The notes under the pieces were generated by a model, which did no database searches, had not been told where the DNA came from, and saw only the letters and a list, made by a program, of their open reading frames with translations. Of a stretch of DNA of 64,000 nt, positions 46,040 to 58,763 are shown piece by piece. Made by a program: the position numbers and the translations under genes. The stretch's first letter is position 1; every line of letters starts with the position of its first letter. Source of the DNA: Morinoia aosen (Eukaryota > Arthropoda > Malacostraca > Amphipoda > Talitridae); NCBI GenBank assembly GCA_030386875.1, contig CM059577.1:25059038-25123037 (forward strand). Reading direction: 5' to 3'.

Positions 46040-47370
46040 TATTGAGGGTTCAGGTAAATATATATATACAGATACATTGGTGAGAATTGTTCAGTTTTAC
46101 ATGAAGATTAATATACATTCCTTGGAATACAAATCAGAGTAGATAAACTTCAGCAACTGTTATGGCAACAAATTCACAGCCTTTTTTTATTTTCATATCG
46201 CTAAAACTTGCTTACACCGTCAGGGGTTGGATGTGTACTATTTTACCTGCTCGTGTAATGGACATGCTCATCAAGATACGAATTAAATACTAATAACAAT
46301 CCAACGATGCGCTAATGGTTACACTATTTTTTATATGAAAAAAGATATCACCGATGTTATCTGGCATCGTTAAATTATTCAATCAGTCGAAAATTTATTC
46401 ACTCGAAAAAGAGTACCAAAGTCCTTGTAAACACGCACAATTTATCACAAGTTGTGAGAGAAAATGGATGAAGAGTTCTTAAGAGAAGCTAAGATCTACT
46501 AGCACCGAATTACTCATTATTGTTAACGACTAACAAGTGGTAAAAAAAGCGCGGAGGAGAAAAATATTCGTTCAAAACTTGAACGTGATTTTAAAATCAT
46601 GGAATCACCACCATTGAAAACACAGCTATTTAATTGAGTACACGGGTTTGTTCACTTCGTCAGGAGCGAATGCGAGGACACTCGTCGCTGTGCTCTGCTA
46701 CGCTCACACAAAGATGCCGTAAGGTCGTACTCTTGTACGTGTATAGATGGACGCAACATCAATCAACACACAAAATTTGGAAACTCATAGCTAAGTAGCA
46801 GGTGAAAACAGCTATAATAAAAACTCTGTTTCATTTTGTGGACTAAATCTAATGTTTTTGTGCACTAAATCTAATGTTTCTTATCATCAAATGCAGCACG
46901 TTGCCACGTGCAGCGCTACGGCGGTGCTAAAAATTTCAATTTACGGTTTGAATATTTGAAGAGTATGTTGTGGGAGGAAACAAATATTCTTATACCAAAA
47001 AAATTTCCATCCAATAAATTTCTCACCAACTAAAATGAAAATAATTGGCAAAATGGAGGGTTAAAACTGCGAAAGTGCAAAATACGAGTATCATAAAAAT
47101 ATCTAGCTAATTAACCAATAAAGCCAGGGTACGCACTTCTTTATATTTAACGATGAAAAAATTATTCGTACAACTCAAATTTAACACAGAATGACCATTC
47201 AATATTTTGTAGAATACCCCAAACTCATTTCCCCAGCTATCAATCGACGTCTTTAACATTCCATCAATTATTGGCGCATTTCTTTTAGAGTGCTGTCTTA
47301 TTATTCTATGCATTTCTTCCTCAGATCCTGATTGTGTTATGGAACTTGATAGGTCATAACTCACATACCC
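46040..47370. other. AT-rich spacer
   Basis: Contains an 85-codon minus-strand frame (47107-47364) directly downstream of the Tc1 remnant. Its sequence does not match the usual Tc1 C-terminus, so it is left unassigned. Confidence 0.35.
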
Positions 47371-47375
47371 CGCCT

Positions 47376-47745
47376 CATATTTTCAATGAGCACAAGTCTG
47401 GGTACTAGCTTAGCCATTCGAGTTACTTTACATCGTGATCACTCAGTCAATTCTTCAAAAATTTCACTGTGTTCGCGATCATTATCTTGCTGGAGGAGAC
47501 AACCTATTGGGGCTCCAACTTTAACGTTGACGAATGCAAGTTAGAGTTCAAAACATTTTGATACACTTCTGCGTTCCCTTTATGATCTATTGTGTGCGAT
47601 GCCAGCTAGTTCCGCCAGCCCGTAATGGTACCTCTGCCAAACTTACCAGTAAGAATTGTGTTATTCGACACAAACGCATCACCGTCTTTCCACTAAACTC
47701 GATTTTGTAATCTACCAATCACATTATTTAATTTTGGTCTCATCT
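47376..47745 (-). pseudogene. Tc1-like transposase remnant
   Basis: Reading the minus strand downward, the pieces occur in the order expected for a Tc1 DDE domain. 'TDETKIK' (47729-47748) carries the first Asp. A GRGTITGW-like piece resembles the VWG-F block. 'CLLQQDNDREHSE' (47470-47500) matches the Tc1 FQQDNDPKHTS catalytic block. 'PDL' and 'LIENM' (47376-47402) match SPDLNPIENMW across a frameshift. Stops and frameshifts make it inactive. It is distinct from the mariner-type remnant at 13 kb. No terminal repeats were found. Confidence 0.7.
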
Positions 47746-47787
47746 GTTCACGGAATATTTCTCAGAATGTTTTACACCTTGGAGAAT

Positions 47788-47865
47788 AAAGAAGGGGTCA
47801 TTATAAGATGAGTGTAATAAGGAGGACAGGATAGGATGAGAGTAAAAAGGAGAGTGAAAGCCTTT
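47788..47865. repeat. Outlying copies of the 28 bp minisatellite family
   Basis: Contains 'gaataaagaaggggtcat' and then about two 28 bp units with 'ggacaggataggatgagagt'. It matches the left edge of the large array at 49985, where 'gaataaagaaagggtcat' is followed by the same units. The array family therefore exists at two sites 2.1 kb apart. Confidence 0.8.
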
Positions 47866-47869
47866 ATAA

Positions 47870-49160
47870 TCTCAATCAAATTCAAACAACCCACGTATTT
47901 GTTTTTTAGACAACGTAGTTTTTTTTGGACAGCGCGATTTCAGTTTATTTGTGTGGAGTTCATCGCTCGATGTGCGTAGTGGAACCTAGAGCATGGAGCT
48001 CATAAATCGTCTTGCAGTTTGGATATGCAACTTGCCTCAAGTGCTAATGACCACATTACAACGACAATTTGAAAAGTTTTGCCTTAAAAGCTGTTCGTAA
48101 GAGGTAATTGGAGTTACTTACTGGTAGTATGAAATTTATTTGTCAGAATAGTTTTATCATCCATAAATGCACGAAAATTAATAAACATTCTCCTTTAGCT
48201 AGATTTGTCATAATTATTCTTGTATAATCTATTTTCATGTATTCTAAACCTTATATTTTGTCAGTTAGGTACAGTTCAGATAGTAGGAAATTCGTTGGAT
48301 GAATACTTTCTTGGTGCACGAACATTCGTTTCCCCACTTAGTAATTTGCAAGTAAAACCAATTGAAGTAAGGTTTCCGAAAGATTATGTTCTCACTTACT
48401 GAAATATGAAACTGGTTTTCGTTTCAACATTTTGAGAATGAAATAAAAATCTGTTATGGTTAAATCTGTATTGGTAGACCGGGACCATAAGGTAAGTTTA
48501 ATAAGACATGAAGACGAGATCATTTTCCATTTTAGCTAGCAGCCTGTACATTTTTATATTTTTATTTTATTTTTTATTTTTATTTTTCATGGTACTGAGT
48601 ATGTTCACATTTTCCACCCTCGTTGTTACACTGTGGTTGATTAAAAATTTTTGTTTATATTTCCCTGAGATAGTTTTGTGCGGTTTTACTATCCTCCATT
48701 CATCATTAGGTATAAATTCCAAGATTTATTTTGTCTATCTCTTATCATGATCATGAAGTATCAAGATATCTATTTAATCAATTTTTCACTATTCTCGAAA
48801 AGTATTTCAAAACTTATCTACCCCATTTCCTGGAAATTATTTTACAACATTCAAAAATTTATATAACCCATTTCCTACTATTATTGGGTATTATTTCAGA
48901 ATTTTTTACTATTCATTTTTTTCTATTTTCCGTTGGTATTCAGTTATATTTTAGGCTCATATTTTACCATAAATGGGTAGCATTTCCAGAATCAATTGAC
49001 CCATTTCCAATTATTATTGGGTAGATGAAAGCTAAAACCGATAGGTTACGAATCTCTGCCTATTAATTATGTACAATTACAAATTCTGAAAGTACATTTA
49101 GCCCTTTATTCAAAAAAATGTAAACCACGTAAATTTCAACCCAATAGTGTCAACTAAACC
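47870..49160. other. AT-rich spacer with weak repeats
   Basis: From 48790 to 49025 a loose repeat of 'acccatttccta-ttattgggta' occurs. Hydrophobic-looking frames at 48508-49024 come from T-rich sequence and are not supported as genes. Confidence 0.4.
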
Positions 49161-49164
49161 TAGT

Positions 49165-49510
49165 CTTTGCTATCCATTTACACTCAACTCAACTCAATTC
49201 CATTCATATCAACTCAATCCCACTCAACTCGACTTAAATCTACTCAACTCGCCTCCAATCTACTCAAAACGCGTCAACGAGTTTGTGCTCAAAAAGTGCT
49301 CAGCTCGAGTCAAATCTACTCAAATCGAGTCAATTCCACTCAACTCGACTTAAATCTACTCAACTCGCCTTAATTCTACTCAAATCGTCAATTCCACTCA
49401 ACTCGACTTAAATCTACTCAACTCGCCTTAAATCTACTCAAATCGAGTCAATTTCACTCAACTCGACACAATTCAACTCAGTTTCACACATTTCCTCTCA
49501 ATTCCACTCA
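49165..49510. repeat. 'ctcaactcgacttaaatcta' degenerate array
   Basis: A 10-11 bp motif 'tctactcaac' alternates with 'tcgagtcaa'. Longer blocks of about 45-55 bp recur between 49215 and 49460. Confidence 0.75.
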
Positions 49511-49734
49511 AGTTTCGTTCCCAATTAATGAATCCTTGAGTTAATAAACGTCTTCAGAGAGAATAATATTATGTATATCAATACCAAACTGTACCTTTTA
49601 AAGTTTTTAATTTTTTCGTATGTTATATAAGATAGCAGATACCAACGCATTAAAATTAATTTTTTCTCTTAGTCTGCTCCCATTATTTTAGAACCGGTAG
49701 TTTGGCAGGGGTAAAGATACAAATAAATATTGCA

Positions 49735-49980
49735 AATAAATCATCAATGCAGAGGGCTAATGAGCGCCAGCACCACGTTCTGCCTTCCTCATTAGCAGCT
49801 AATGGCTGCAGGGACCGAGCAGCTCTAATTTGCACCTCGTTCCGCACTCCCTAGCGTCTTTCAGCGCGTGTTGAAAGGGGCGGTGATGGAGGGGAGAGGG
49901 GCCGGGGGTGAGGGTAAGGGGAGACGAGGGTATGGGAAGTAAAATGGGACAGTACACGGGGATGATTAAAAAGGGGCATG
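49735..49980. other. GC-rich spacer before the 28 bp array
   Basis: A GC-rich patch. Its minus strand has an acceptor-like 'tccctgcag' near 49815 followed by about 38 open codons, but there is no donor and no recognisable product. It is not called as an exon. Confidence 0.3.
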
Positions 49981-49984
49981 GTAG

Positions 49985-51335
49985 AATGAGAATAAAGAAA
50001 GGGTCATGGTAGGATGAGAGTAAAACGGAGGACAGGATAGGATGAGAGTTATAAGGAGGACAGGATAGGATGAGAGTAATAAGGAGGACAGGATAGGATA
50101 AGAGTAATAAGGAGGACAGGATAGGTGAGAGTAATAAGGAGGACAGGATAGGTGAGAGTAAAAAGGAGGACAGGATAGGATGAGAGTAATAAGGAGGACA
50201 GGATAGGATGAGAGTAATAAGGAGAACAGGATAGGATGAGAGTAATAAGGAGGACAGGATAGGATGAGAGTAATAAGGAGGACAGGATAGGATGAGAGTA
50301 ATAAGGAGAACAGGATAGGATGAGAGTAATAAGGAGGACAGGATAGGATAAGAGTAATAAGGAGGACAGGATAGGTGAGAGTAAAAAGGAGGACAGGATA
50401 GGATAAGAGTAATAAGGAGAACAGGATAGGATGAGAGTAATAAGGAGAACAGGATAGGATAAGAGTAATAAGGAGGACAGGATAGGATGAGAGTAAAAAG
50501 GAGGACAGGATAGGTGAGAGTAATAAGGAGGACAGGATAGGATGAGAGTAATAAGGAGGACAGGATAGGATGAGAGTAATAAGGAGGACAGGATAGGATA
50601 AGAGTAATAAGGAGGACAGGATAGGATAAGAGTAATAAGGAGGACAGGATAGGTGAGAGTAATAAGGAGGACAGGATAGGTGAGAGTAAAAAGGAGGACA
50701 GGATAGGATGAGAGTAATAAGGAGGACAGGATAGGATGAGAGTAATAAGGAGAACAGGATAGGATGAGAGTAATAAGGAGGACAGGATAGGATAAGAGTA
50801 ATAAGGAGGACAGGATAGGTGAGAGTAATAAGGAGGACAGGATAGGTGAGAGTAAAAAGGAGGACAGGATAGGATAAGAGTAAAAAGGAGGACAGGATAG
50901 GTGAGAGTAATAAGGAGGACAGGATAGGTGAGAGTAAAAAGGAGGACAGGATAGGATGAGAGTAATAAGGAGGACAGGATAGGATGAGAGTAATAAGGAG
51001 GACAGGATAGGTGAAAGTAAAAAGGAGGACAGGATAGGATGAGAGTAATAAGGAGGACAGGATAGGATGAGAGTAAAAAGGAGGACAGGATAGGTGAGAG
51101 TAATAAGGAGGACAGGATAGGTGAGAGTAAAAAGGAGGACAGGATAGGATGAGAGTAATAAGGAGGACAGGATAGGTGAAAGTAAAAAGGAGGACAGGAT
51201 AGGATGAGAGTAATAAGGAGGACAGGATAGGATGAGAGTAATAAGGAGGACAGGATAGGATGAGAGTAAAAAGGAGGACAGGATAGGTGAGAGTAATAAG
51301 GAGGACAGGATAGGATGAGAGTAAAAAAGGAGACA
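49985..51335. repeat. 28/27 bp minisatellite, about 48 copies
   Basis: Unit core 'gaggacaggataggatgaga' followed by 'gtaataag' or 'gtaaaaag'. A two-base 'at' presence or absence gives the shorter form. The minus strand lacks stops, giving apparent 470-codon frames (YPVLLITLILSCPPYYSH-type period) in two phases. These are artefacts. Confidence 0.97.
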
Positions 51336-51339
51336 TGAT

Positions 51340-52035
51340 AGAGGGAGAGTATATAGGGAGCAGGGGGAGAACATGAAGAACAGAAGGCAGGTAGGGCATA
51401 GGATCAGCAATTGTTTTATGTTTCCATGTTTAATTATCCTCGTAATTTGTGTTGATTGGCCTCTAAACACGAACCTCCCTTCCTCATTACTTTTCCTTTA
51501 CACCACCTACGCGTGAGTCGTCTTACGTCACCCTGAACTTAACACTACATGTTTTAAGGCACACAATAACTAAGGGCAAACAAACAAAATTTGGAAAGGA
51601 ATTCATTTTCTACTTTGGATCGTTTTCGTAATATATTAAATACCTAGATGCAAGGCTAAGGTTTATACATCATTTGTTTAACGCATCAGTAACGCTTGAC
51701 GTGCGTCATGAATATATATATATATTTAAACGTTGAGTACCTCTGATAAACAAATTAATTTTCCTACAAATGAATACAAATGAAGCATTCCTAATTTAAA
51801 AGGAAGTCCGGATTATCATTTTAGATAATTTTAGACCATTTTAGATTATTTTAACATAGGTGAAAATTTGACACAGTAGAGAAGCACGGGACAATGACCT
51901 GAGCAGCATAAAGTATGCCTGGATGTAATAAGTGTTGGAATTTAAATTATGTTTAAATCCAAATCTTAAAATTGAAATAATAGCTGAAATATAGAGTTCA
52001 TATTTGAAGATTAATAGACTACAGCTTTATACATC
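51340..52035. other. AT-rich spacer
   Basis: A short TA tract at about 51713-51725; nothing else recognised. Confidence 0.4.
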
Positions 52036-52039
52036 GTTT

Positions 52040-54570
52040 TGGCGATTAGTTGAAGCTGTACTGTAGCGTGACAATGAATTGCTGCAACCATGCGGTAGAG
52101 TGACAATGAATTGCTGCAACCATGCTGTAGCGTGACAATGAATTGTTGCAACCATGCTGTAGCGAGACAATGAATTGCTGCAACCATGCTGTAGCGTGAC
52201 AATGAATTGTTGCAACCATGCGGTAGCGTGACAATGAATTGTTGCAACCATGCTGTAGCGTGACAATGAATTGCTGCAACCATGCGGTAGAGTGACAATG
52301 AATTGTTGCAACCATGCTGTAGCGTGACAATGAATTGCTGCAACCATGCAGTAGCGTGGCAATGAATAGCAGCGGCCATGCTGTAGCGAGACAATGAATT
52401 GCTGCAACCATGCTGTAGCGTGGCAATGAATAGCTGCAACCATGCTGCAGCGTGGCAATGAATTGCTGCAACCATGCTGTAGCGTGACAATGAATTGTTG
52501 CAACCATGCTGTAGCGAGACAATGAATTGCTGCAACCATGCTGTAGCGTGGCAATGAATTGCTGCAACCATGCTGCAGCGTGGCAATGAATTGCTGCAAC
52601 CATGCTGTAGCGAGACAATGAATTGCTGCAACCATGCTGTAGCGTGGCAATGAATTGCTGCAACCATGCTGTAGCGAGACAATGAATTGCTGCAACCATG
52701 CTGTAGCGAGACAATGAATTGCTGCAACCATGCTGTAGCGTGGCAATGAATTGCTGCAACCATGCTGCAGCGTGGCAATGAATTGCTGCAACCATGCTGT
52801 AGCGAGACAATGAATTGCTGCAACCATGCTGTAGCGTGGCAATGAATTGCTGCAACCATGCTGTAGCGAGACAATGAATTGCTGCAACCATGCTGTAGCG
52901 AGACAATGAATTGCTGCAACCATGCTGTAGCGAGACAATGAATTGCTGCAACCATGCTGTAGCGTGGCAATGAATTGCTGCAACCATGCTGCAGCGTGAC
53001 AATGAATAGCTGCAACCATGCTGTAGCGTGACAATGAATTGTTGCAACCATGCTGTAGCGAGACAATGAATTGCTGCAACCATGCTGTAGCGTGACAATG
53101 AATTGTTGCAACCATGCTGTAGCGTGACAATGAATTGCTGCAACCATGCTGTAGCGTGACAATGAATTGTTGCAACCATGCTGTAGCGTGACAATGAATT
53201 GCTGCAACCATGCTGTAGCGAGACAATGAATTGCTGCAACCATGCTGTAGCGTGACAATGAATTGTTGCAACCATGCTGTAGCGTGACAATGAATTGCTG
53301 CAACCATGCTGTAGCGAGACAATGAATTGCTGCAACCATGCTGTAGCGTGGCAATGAATTGCTGCAACCATGCTGCAGCGTGGCAATGAATTGCTGCAAC
53401 CATGCGGTAGCGTGACAATGAATTGTTGCAACCATGCTGTAGCGTGACAATGAATTGCTGCAACCATGCGGTAGAGTGACAATGAATTGCTGCAACCATG
53501 CTGTAGCGTGACAATGAATTGTTGCAACCATGCTGTAGCGAGACAATGAATTGCTGCAACCATGCTGTAGCGTGACAATGAATTGTTGCAACCATGCGGT
53601 AGCGTGACAATGAATTGTTGCAACCATGCTGTAGCGTGACAATGAATTGCTGCAACCATGCAGTAGCGTGGCAATGAATAGCAGCGGCCATGCTGTAGCG
53701 AGACAATGAATTGCTGCAACCATGCTGTAGCGTGGCAATGAATAGCTGCAACCATGCTGCAGCGTGGCAATGAATTGCTGCAACCATGCTGCAGCGTGAC
53801 AATGAATAGCTGCGGCCATGCTGTAGCGAGACAATGAATTGCTGCAACCATGCTGTAGCGTGACAATGAATAGCTGCAACCATGCTGTAGCGTGACAATG
53901 AATTGCTGCAACCATGCTGTAGCGTGACAATGAATAGCTGCGGCCATGCTGTAGCGTGACAATGAGTTGCTGCAACCATGCTGTAGCGTGACAATGAATA
54001 GCTGCAACCATGCTGTAGCGCGACAATGAATAGCTGCAACCATGCTGTAGCGTGACAATGAATTGCTGCGGCCATGCTGTAGCGTGACAATGAGTTGCTG
54101 CAACCATGCTGTAGCGTGACAATGAATAGCTGAAACCATGCTGTAGCGTGACAATGAATAGCTGCAACCATGCTGTAGCGCGACAATGAATAGCTGCAAC
54201 CATGCTGTAGCGTGACAATGAATTGCTGCAGCCATGCTGTAGCGTGACAATGAATTGCTGCAACCATGCTGCAGCGTGACAATGTATTGCTGCAACCATG
54301 CTGTAGCGCGACAATGAATTGCTGCAACCATGCTGTAGCGCGACAATGAATAGCTGCAACCATGCTGTAGCGTGACAATGAATTGCTGCAGCCATGCTGT
54401 AGCGTGACAATGAATTGCTGCAACCATGCTGCAGCGTGACATTGAATAGCTGCGGCCATGCTGTAGCGAGACAATGAATTGCTGCAACCATGCTGTAGCG
54501 TGACAATGAATTGCTGCAACCATGCTGTAGCGTGACAATGTATTGCTGCAACCATGCTGTAGAGAGGCAA
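52040..54570. repeat. 32 bp minisatellite, about 79 copies
   Basis: Unit core 'gtagcgtgacaatgaattgc' then 'tgcaaccatgct'. Variants (gcgag, gcggt, ggcaatg, aatagc, gcggcc) recur in the same order: the rare 'agcagcggcc' variant is at 52369 and 53680, 1311 bp (about 41 units) apart, in matching context. All three minus frames are open for about 845 codons with the same shifted peptide period (TLQHGCSNSLSRYSMVAAIHCHA in pieces). They are not genes. Confidence 0.97.
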
Positions 54571-54864
54571 TGGTATGTTGCAACTACACGTTACTGCAGT
54601 ACAATATTGTGTACATCAATTGTGTACAATAAACGTTCTAGTTTCCCCGTTACAAAAACTATCCTCAACACTGGTCACCATTTTGTTCTAACTATGAATA
54701 GCATCATTACATGGTCTAGAGACACGACTCTAAGTTAGTGCAGAAAACAACAATACAAAAACGTATTCATTTCCAACTTTGTGTATATTTTACAATTCCT
54801 CGGAAGCGAAGGCGTCGAGTCAAGATATATCTCATTTGCTGAATTTTTCTTTTGTTGAATGTTT

Positions 54865-54982
54865 GTTTCATTAAATGTTTCATTTGTTGAAATTTTCATT
54901 TGCTGAATGTTTCATGCGTGGAGTGTTTCATTTGCTGAATGTTTCATGCGTGGAGTGTTTCATTTGCTGAATGTTTCACTAA
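54865..54982. repeat. 32 bp tandem repeat, about 3 copies
   Basis: Units of 'catttgctgaatgtttcatg' followed by 'cgtggagtgttt'. Confidence 0.85.
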
Positions 54983-55177
54983 ATTAAAGTTAAAAACAAA
55001 AACTGAAGGTTGTATTCAAATTGATTTAAACTAAAAATTTTAAAATTCATAAATGTAGGACCCGTCACTAGGAAAACTCAGATGCACATTTCAGAATTTT
55101 GTACTTAGAACAACTGTTTCTAATAAAGTATTGTGTTTCGAGTCTAAGCTTTATGGTGGATTGTTGGTTATCTTGTG

Positions 55178-57595
55178 GGGCCTGTGTCACGTCCCCTATT
55201 GTGGGGCCAGTGTCACGTCACCTATTGTGGGGCCAGTGTCACGTCACCTATTGTGGGGCCAGTGTCACGTCACCTATTGTGGGGCCAGTGTCACGTCACC
55301 TATTGTGGGGCCAGTGTCACGTCACCTATTGTGGGGCCAGTGTCACGTCACCTATTGTGGGGCCAGTGTCACGTCACCTATTGTGGAGCCAGTGTCACGT
55401 CACCTATTGTGGGGCCAGTGTCACGTCCTCTATTGTGGGGCCAGTGTCACGTCACCTATTGTGGGGCCAGTGTCACGTCACCTATTGTGGGGCCAGTGTC
55501 ACGTCACCTATTGTGGGGCCAGTGTCACGTCCTCTATTGTGGGGCCAGTGTCACGTCACCTATTGTGGGGCCAGTGTCACGTCACCTATTGTGGGGCCAG
55601 TGTCACGTCCTCTATTGTGGGGCCAGTGTCACGTCACCTATTGTGGGGCCAGTGTCACGTCACCTATTGTGGGGCCAGTGTCACGTCACCTATTGTGGGG
55701 CCAGTGTCACGTCCTCTATTGTGGGCCAGTGTCACGTCACCTATTGTGGGGCCAGTGTCACATGCCCTATTGTGGGGCCAGTGTCACGTCACCTATTGTG
55801 AGGCCAGTGTCACGTCACCTATTGTGGGGCCAGTGTCACGTCACCTATTGTGGGGCCAGTGTCACGTGCCCTATTGTGGGGCCAGTGTCACGTCACCTAT
55901 TGTGGGGCCAGTGTCACGTCACCTATTGTGGGGCCAGTGTCACGTCACCTATTGTGGGGCCAGTGTCACGTCCTCTATTGTGGGGCCAGTGTCACGTCAC
56001 CTATTTTGGGGCCAGTGTCACGTCACCTATTGTGGGGCCAGTGTCACGTCACCTATTGTGGGGCCAGTGTCACGTCACCTATTTTGGGGCCAGTGTCACG
56101 TCCTCTATTGTGGGGCCAGTGTCACGTCACCTATTGTGGGGCCAGTGTCACGTCACCTATTGTGGGGCCAGTGTCACGTCCTCTATTGTGGGGCCAGTGT
56201 CACGTCACCTATTGTGGGGCCTGTGTCACGTCACCTATTGTGGGGCCAGTGTCACGTCACCTATTGTGGGGCCAGTGTCACGTCACCTATTGGGGGCCAG
56301 TGTCAAGTCACCTATTGTGGGGCCAGTGTCAAGTGCCCTATTGTGGGGCCAGTGTCACGTGCCCTATTGTGGGGCCAGTGTCACGTGCCCAATTGTGGGA
56401 CCAGTGTCAAGTCACCTATTGTGGGGCCAGTGTCACGTCACCTATTGTGGGGCCAGTGTCACGTCACCTATTGTGGGGCCAGTGTCAAGTGCTTTATTGT
56501 GGGGCCAGTTTCACGTGCCCTATTGTGGGGCCAGTGTCACGTGCCCAATTGTGGGGCCAGTGTCACGTCACCTATTTTGGGGCCAGTGTCACGTCACCTA
56601 TTGTGGGGCCAGTGTCACGTGCCCTATTGTGGGGCCAGTGTCAAGTCACCTATTGTGGGGCCAGTGTCACGTGCCCTATTGTGGGGCCAGTGTCACGTGC
56701 CCAATTGTGGGACCAGTGTCAAGTCACCTATTGTGGGGCCAGTGTCACGTCACCTATTGTGGGGCCAGTGTCACGTCACCTATTGTGGGGCCAGTGTCAA
56801 GTGCTTTATTGTGGGGCCAGTTTCACGTGCCCTATTGTGGGGCCAGTGTCACGTGCCCAATTGTGGGGCCAGTGTCACGTCACCTATTTTGGGGCCAGTG
56901 TCACGTCACCTATTGTGGGGCCAGTGTCACGTCACCTATTGTGGGGCCAGTGTCACGTCACCTATTTTGGGGCCAGTGTCACGTCCTCTATTGTGGGGCC
57001 AGTGTCACGTCACCTATTGTGGGGCCAGTGTCACGTCCTCTATTGTGGGGCCAGTGTCACGTCACCTATTGTGGGGCCAGTGTCACGTCACCTATTGTGG
57101 GGCCAGTGTCACGTCACCTATTGTGGGGCCAGTGTCACGTCACCTATTGGGGGCCAGTGTCAAGTCACCTATTGTGGGGCCAGTGTCAAGTGCCCTATTG
57201 TGGGGCCAGTGTCACGTGCCCTATTGTGGGGCCAGTGTCACGGGCCCAATTGTGGGACCAGTGTCAAGTCACCTATTGTGGGGCCAGTGTCACGTGCCCT
57301 ATTGTGGGGCCAGTGTCACGTGCCCTATTGTGGGGCCAGTGTCAAGTCACCTATTGTGGGGCCAGTGTCACGTGCCCTATTGTGGGGCCAGTGTCACGTG
57401 CCCAATTGTGGGACCAGTGTCAAGTCACCTATTGTGGGGCCAGTGTCACGTCACCTATTGTGGGGCCAGTGTCACGTCACCTATTGTGGGGCCAGTGTCA
57501 AGTGCTTTATTGTGGGGCCAGTTTCACGTGCCCTATTGTGGGGCCAGTGTCACGTGCCCAATTGTGGGGCCAGTGTCACGTCACCTATTGTGGGG
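55178..57595. repeat. 26 bp minisatellite, about 93 copies, with higher-order blocks
   Basis: Unit 'gtgtcacgtcacctattgtg' then 'gggcca'. Distinct variants mark repeated blocks: 'gtgctttattg' at about 56489, 56800 and 57501; 'cctattgggggccag' near 56286 and 57144. Plus-strand frames of 852, 825 and 589 codons exist only because the unit has no stop on that strand. Confidence 0.97.
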
Positions 57596-57599
57596 AGAA

Positions 57600-58760
57600 G
57601 AAACGTAACTTTAAGATAAAATTCCTTTCTCTGCGTGAAAGACATTTCTGTGCATAAGATTCGTACGAAAGACATTTCTGTGCATAAGATTTATTTTCTT
57701 GTGAAATGCATGGTGCAAATTCTGAGTTCGAAGACTGTGCAGCTGACTGAAGGCTGAGCCTGTCGTAATGTTATTCACCTCACGAAACTTCGAAATTTAT
57801 CTTCAGGATCCGAAGTCCAGGCGATCGGGTAATTTTTCAGGTAACTGTCCCTCAGGTATCGGTGGCTGCGATTTTTATTCGTTCCTCACCTGAAGCTTCG
57901 GAAAGTCCACGAAGCTAAGGGCTTTGAAAAGATTTTTGTTTTATTACCTGGCATTTTTGGCCTCCGCTTGTTCCAGAAATAACATTTCAGATGCTGCAAG
58001 AAGAGTTCCTTTTTTATTTTTCCAAGTTTTAGGCTTTCTATACTTCAGAAATAAGCTTTAAAGAGGTCAAAAAATAGTATTTTATCCGAATTTTAGAGTT
58101 AACTTATTCTAGAATTTTTTTTAAGTTCGGAGATATATCATATCCGATGTCTCTGAGTGTCATGAGTAAGTTTAAATTCAGCGTCTTTGCTTTGATGAAA
58201 AGTTCTGCGTGTGGCTCATATAGGTTTTAGAGTTTTGTTCATTTAGATAGTTTGCTCTAAGCTTCTGGACTTATAATGCTTTTTTCGGGATTCCTGGCAC
58301 TCTCTGCAAACCGCTGTTATTAGACACATCCGCACTTGCTAGCTTGTTGGTTAATTGCAAGTTTGAATTTTCCCAACTGCAATTCGTCTACGCGAGTTCC
58401 GACTCAATATTGGTCGGGCGTAAATTTTTATATTAAATAATTTTGCTAATAAATAAATTACTCTGGATTGAACTCAATGTAGGTCACGTTATAAGTCATC
58501 TCATAACTCTCTACATATACGACAAAACCTCATGTTCAACTAAGGAAGTGAAGTATATTTGAACTGACTAACCTAACGTATATATGCCGCACTGCCAACA
58601 TTAAAGCCACGCTGACGCCGTCAAGGCGTAGAACTGCCCTCATAGAATTTGCCAGATGTTGACGCCAATACAATTTCTCTCTGTAATAATCTTATTTCAT
58701 CATTTAATGCTATTTCTTAGCAAAACTGTATAAGGTGTTACTAGCAACTCAATTAAGTAA
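57600..58760. other. Spacer after the 26 bp array
   Basis: A 24 bp block 'aaagacatttctgtgcataa' is directly repeated at about 57630 and 57667. No gene was recognised. Confidence 0.45.
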
Positions 58761-58763
58761 TGA

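Noticed and set aside
47107-47364. C-terminal part of the Tc1 remnant
   Set aside because: The peptide does not match the expected Tc1 C-terminus, and the frame boundary does not continue from the IENM block.
49750-49830. Exon on the minus strand after an acceptor-like 'tccctgcag'
   Set aside because: The frame is only about 38 codons, with no donor, AT-rich content in its second half and no recognisable peptide.
49966-51470. 470-codon Leu/Ser/Tyr/Pro-rich minus-strand frames that look membrane-spanning
   Set aside because: 28/27 bp array artefact. The hydrophobic look comes from complementing an A/G-rich unit.
52011-54583. Three overlapping open frames of about 845 codons on the minus strand
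   Set aside because: They cover a 32 bp repeat whose unit lacks stop codons on that strand. All three frames give the same shifted peptide period. There are no unique ends or splice sites.
55099-57657. Plus-strand frames of 852, 825 and 589 codons
   Set aside because: Same cause: a 26 bp stop-free unit, read in all phases.
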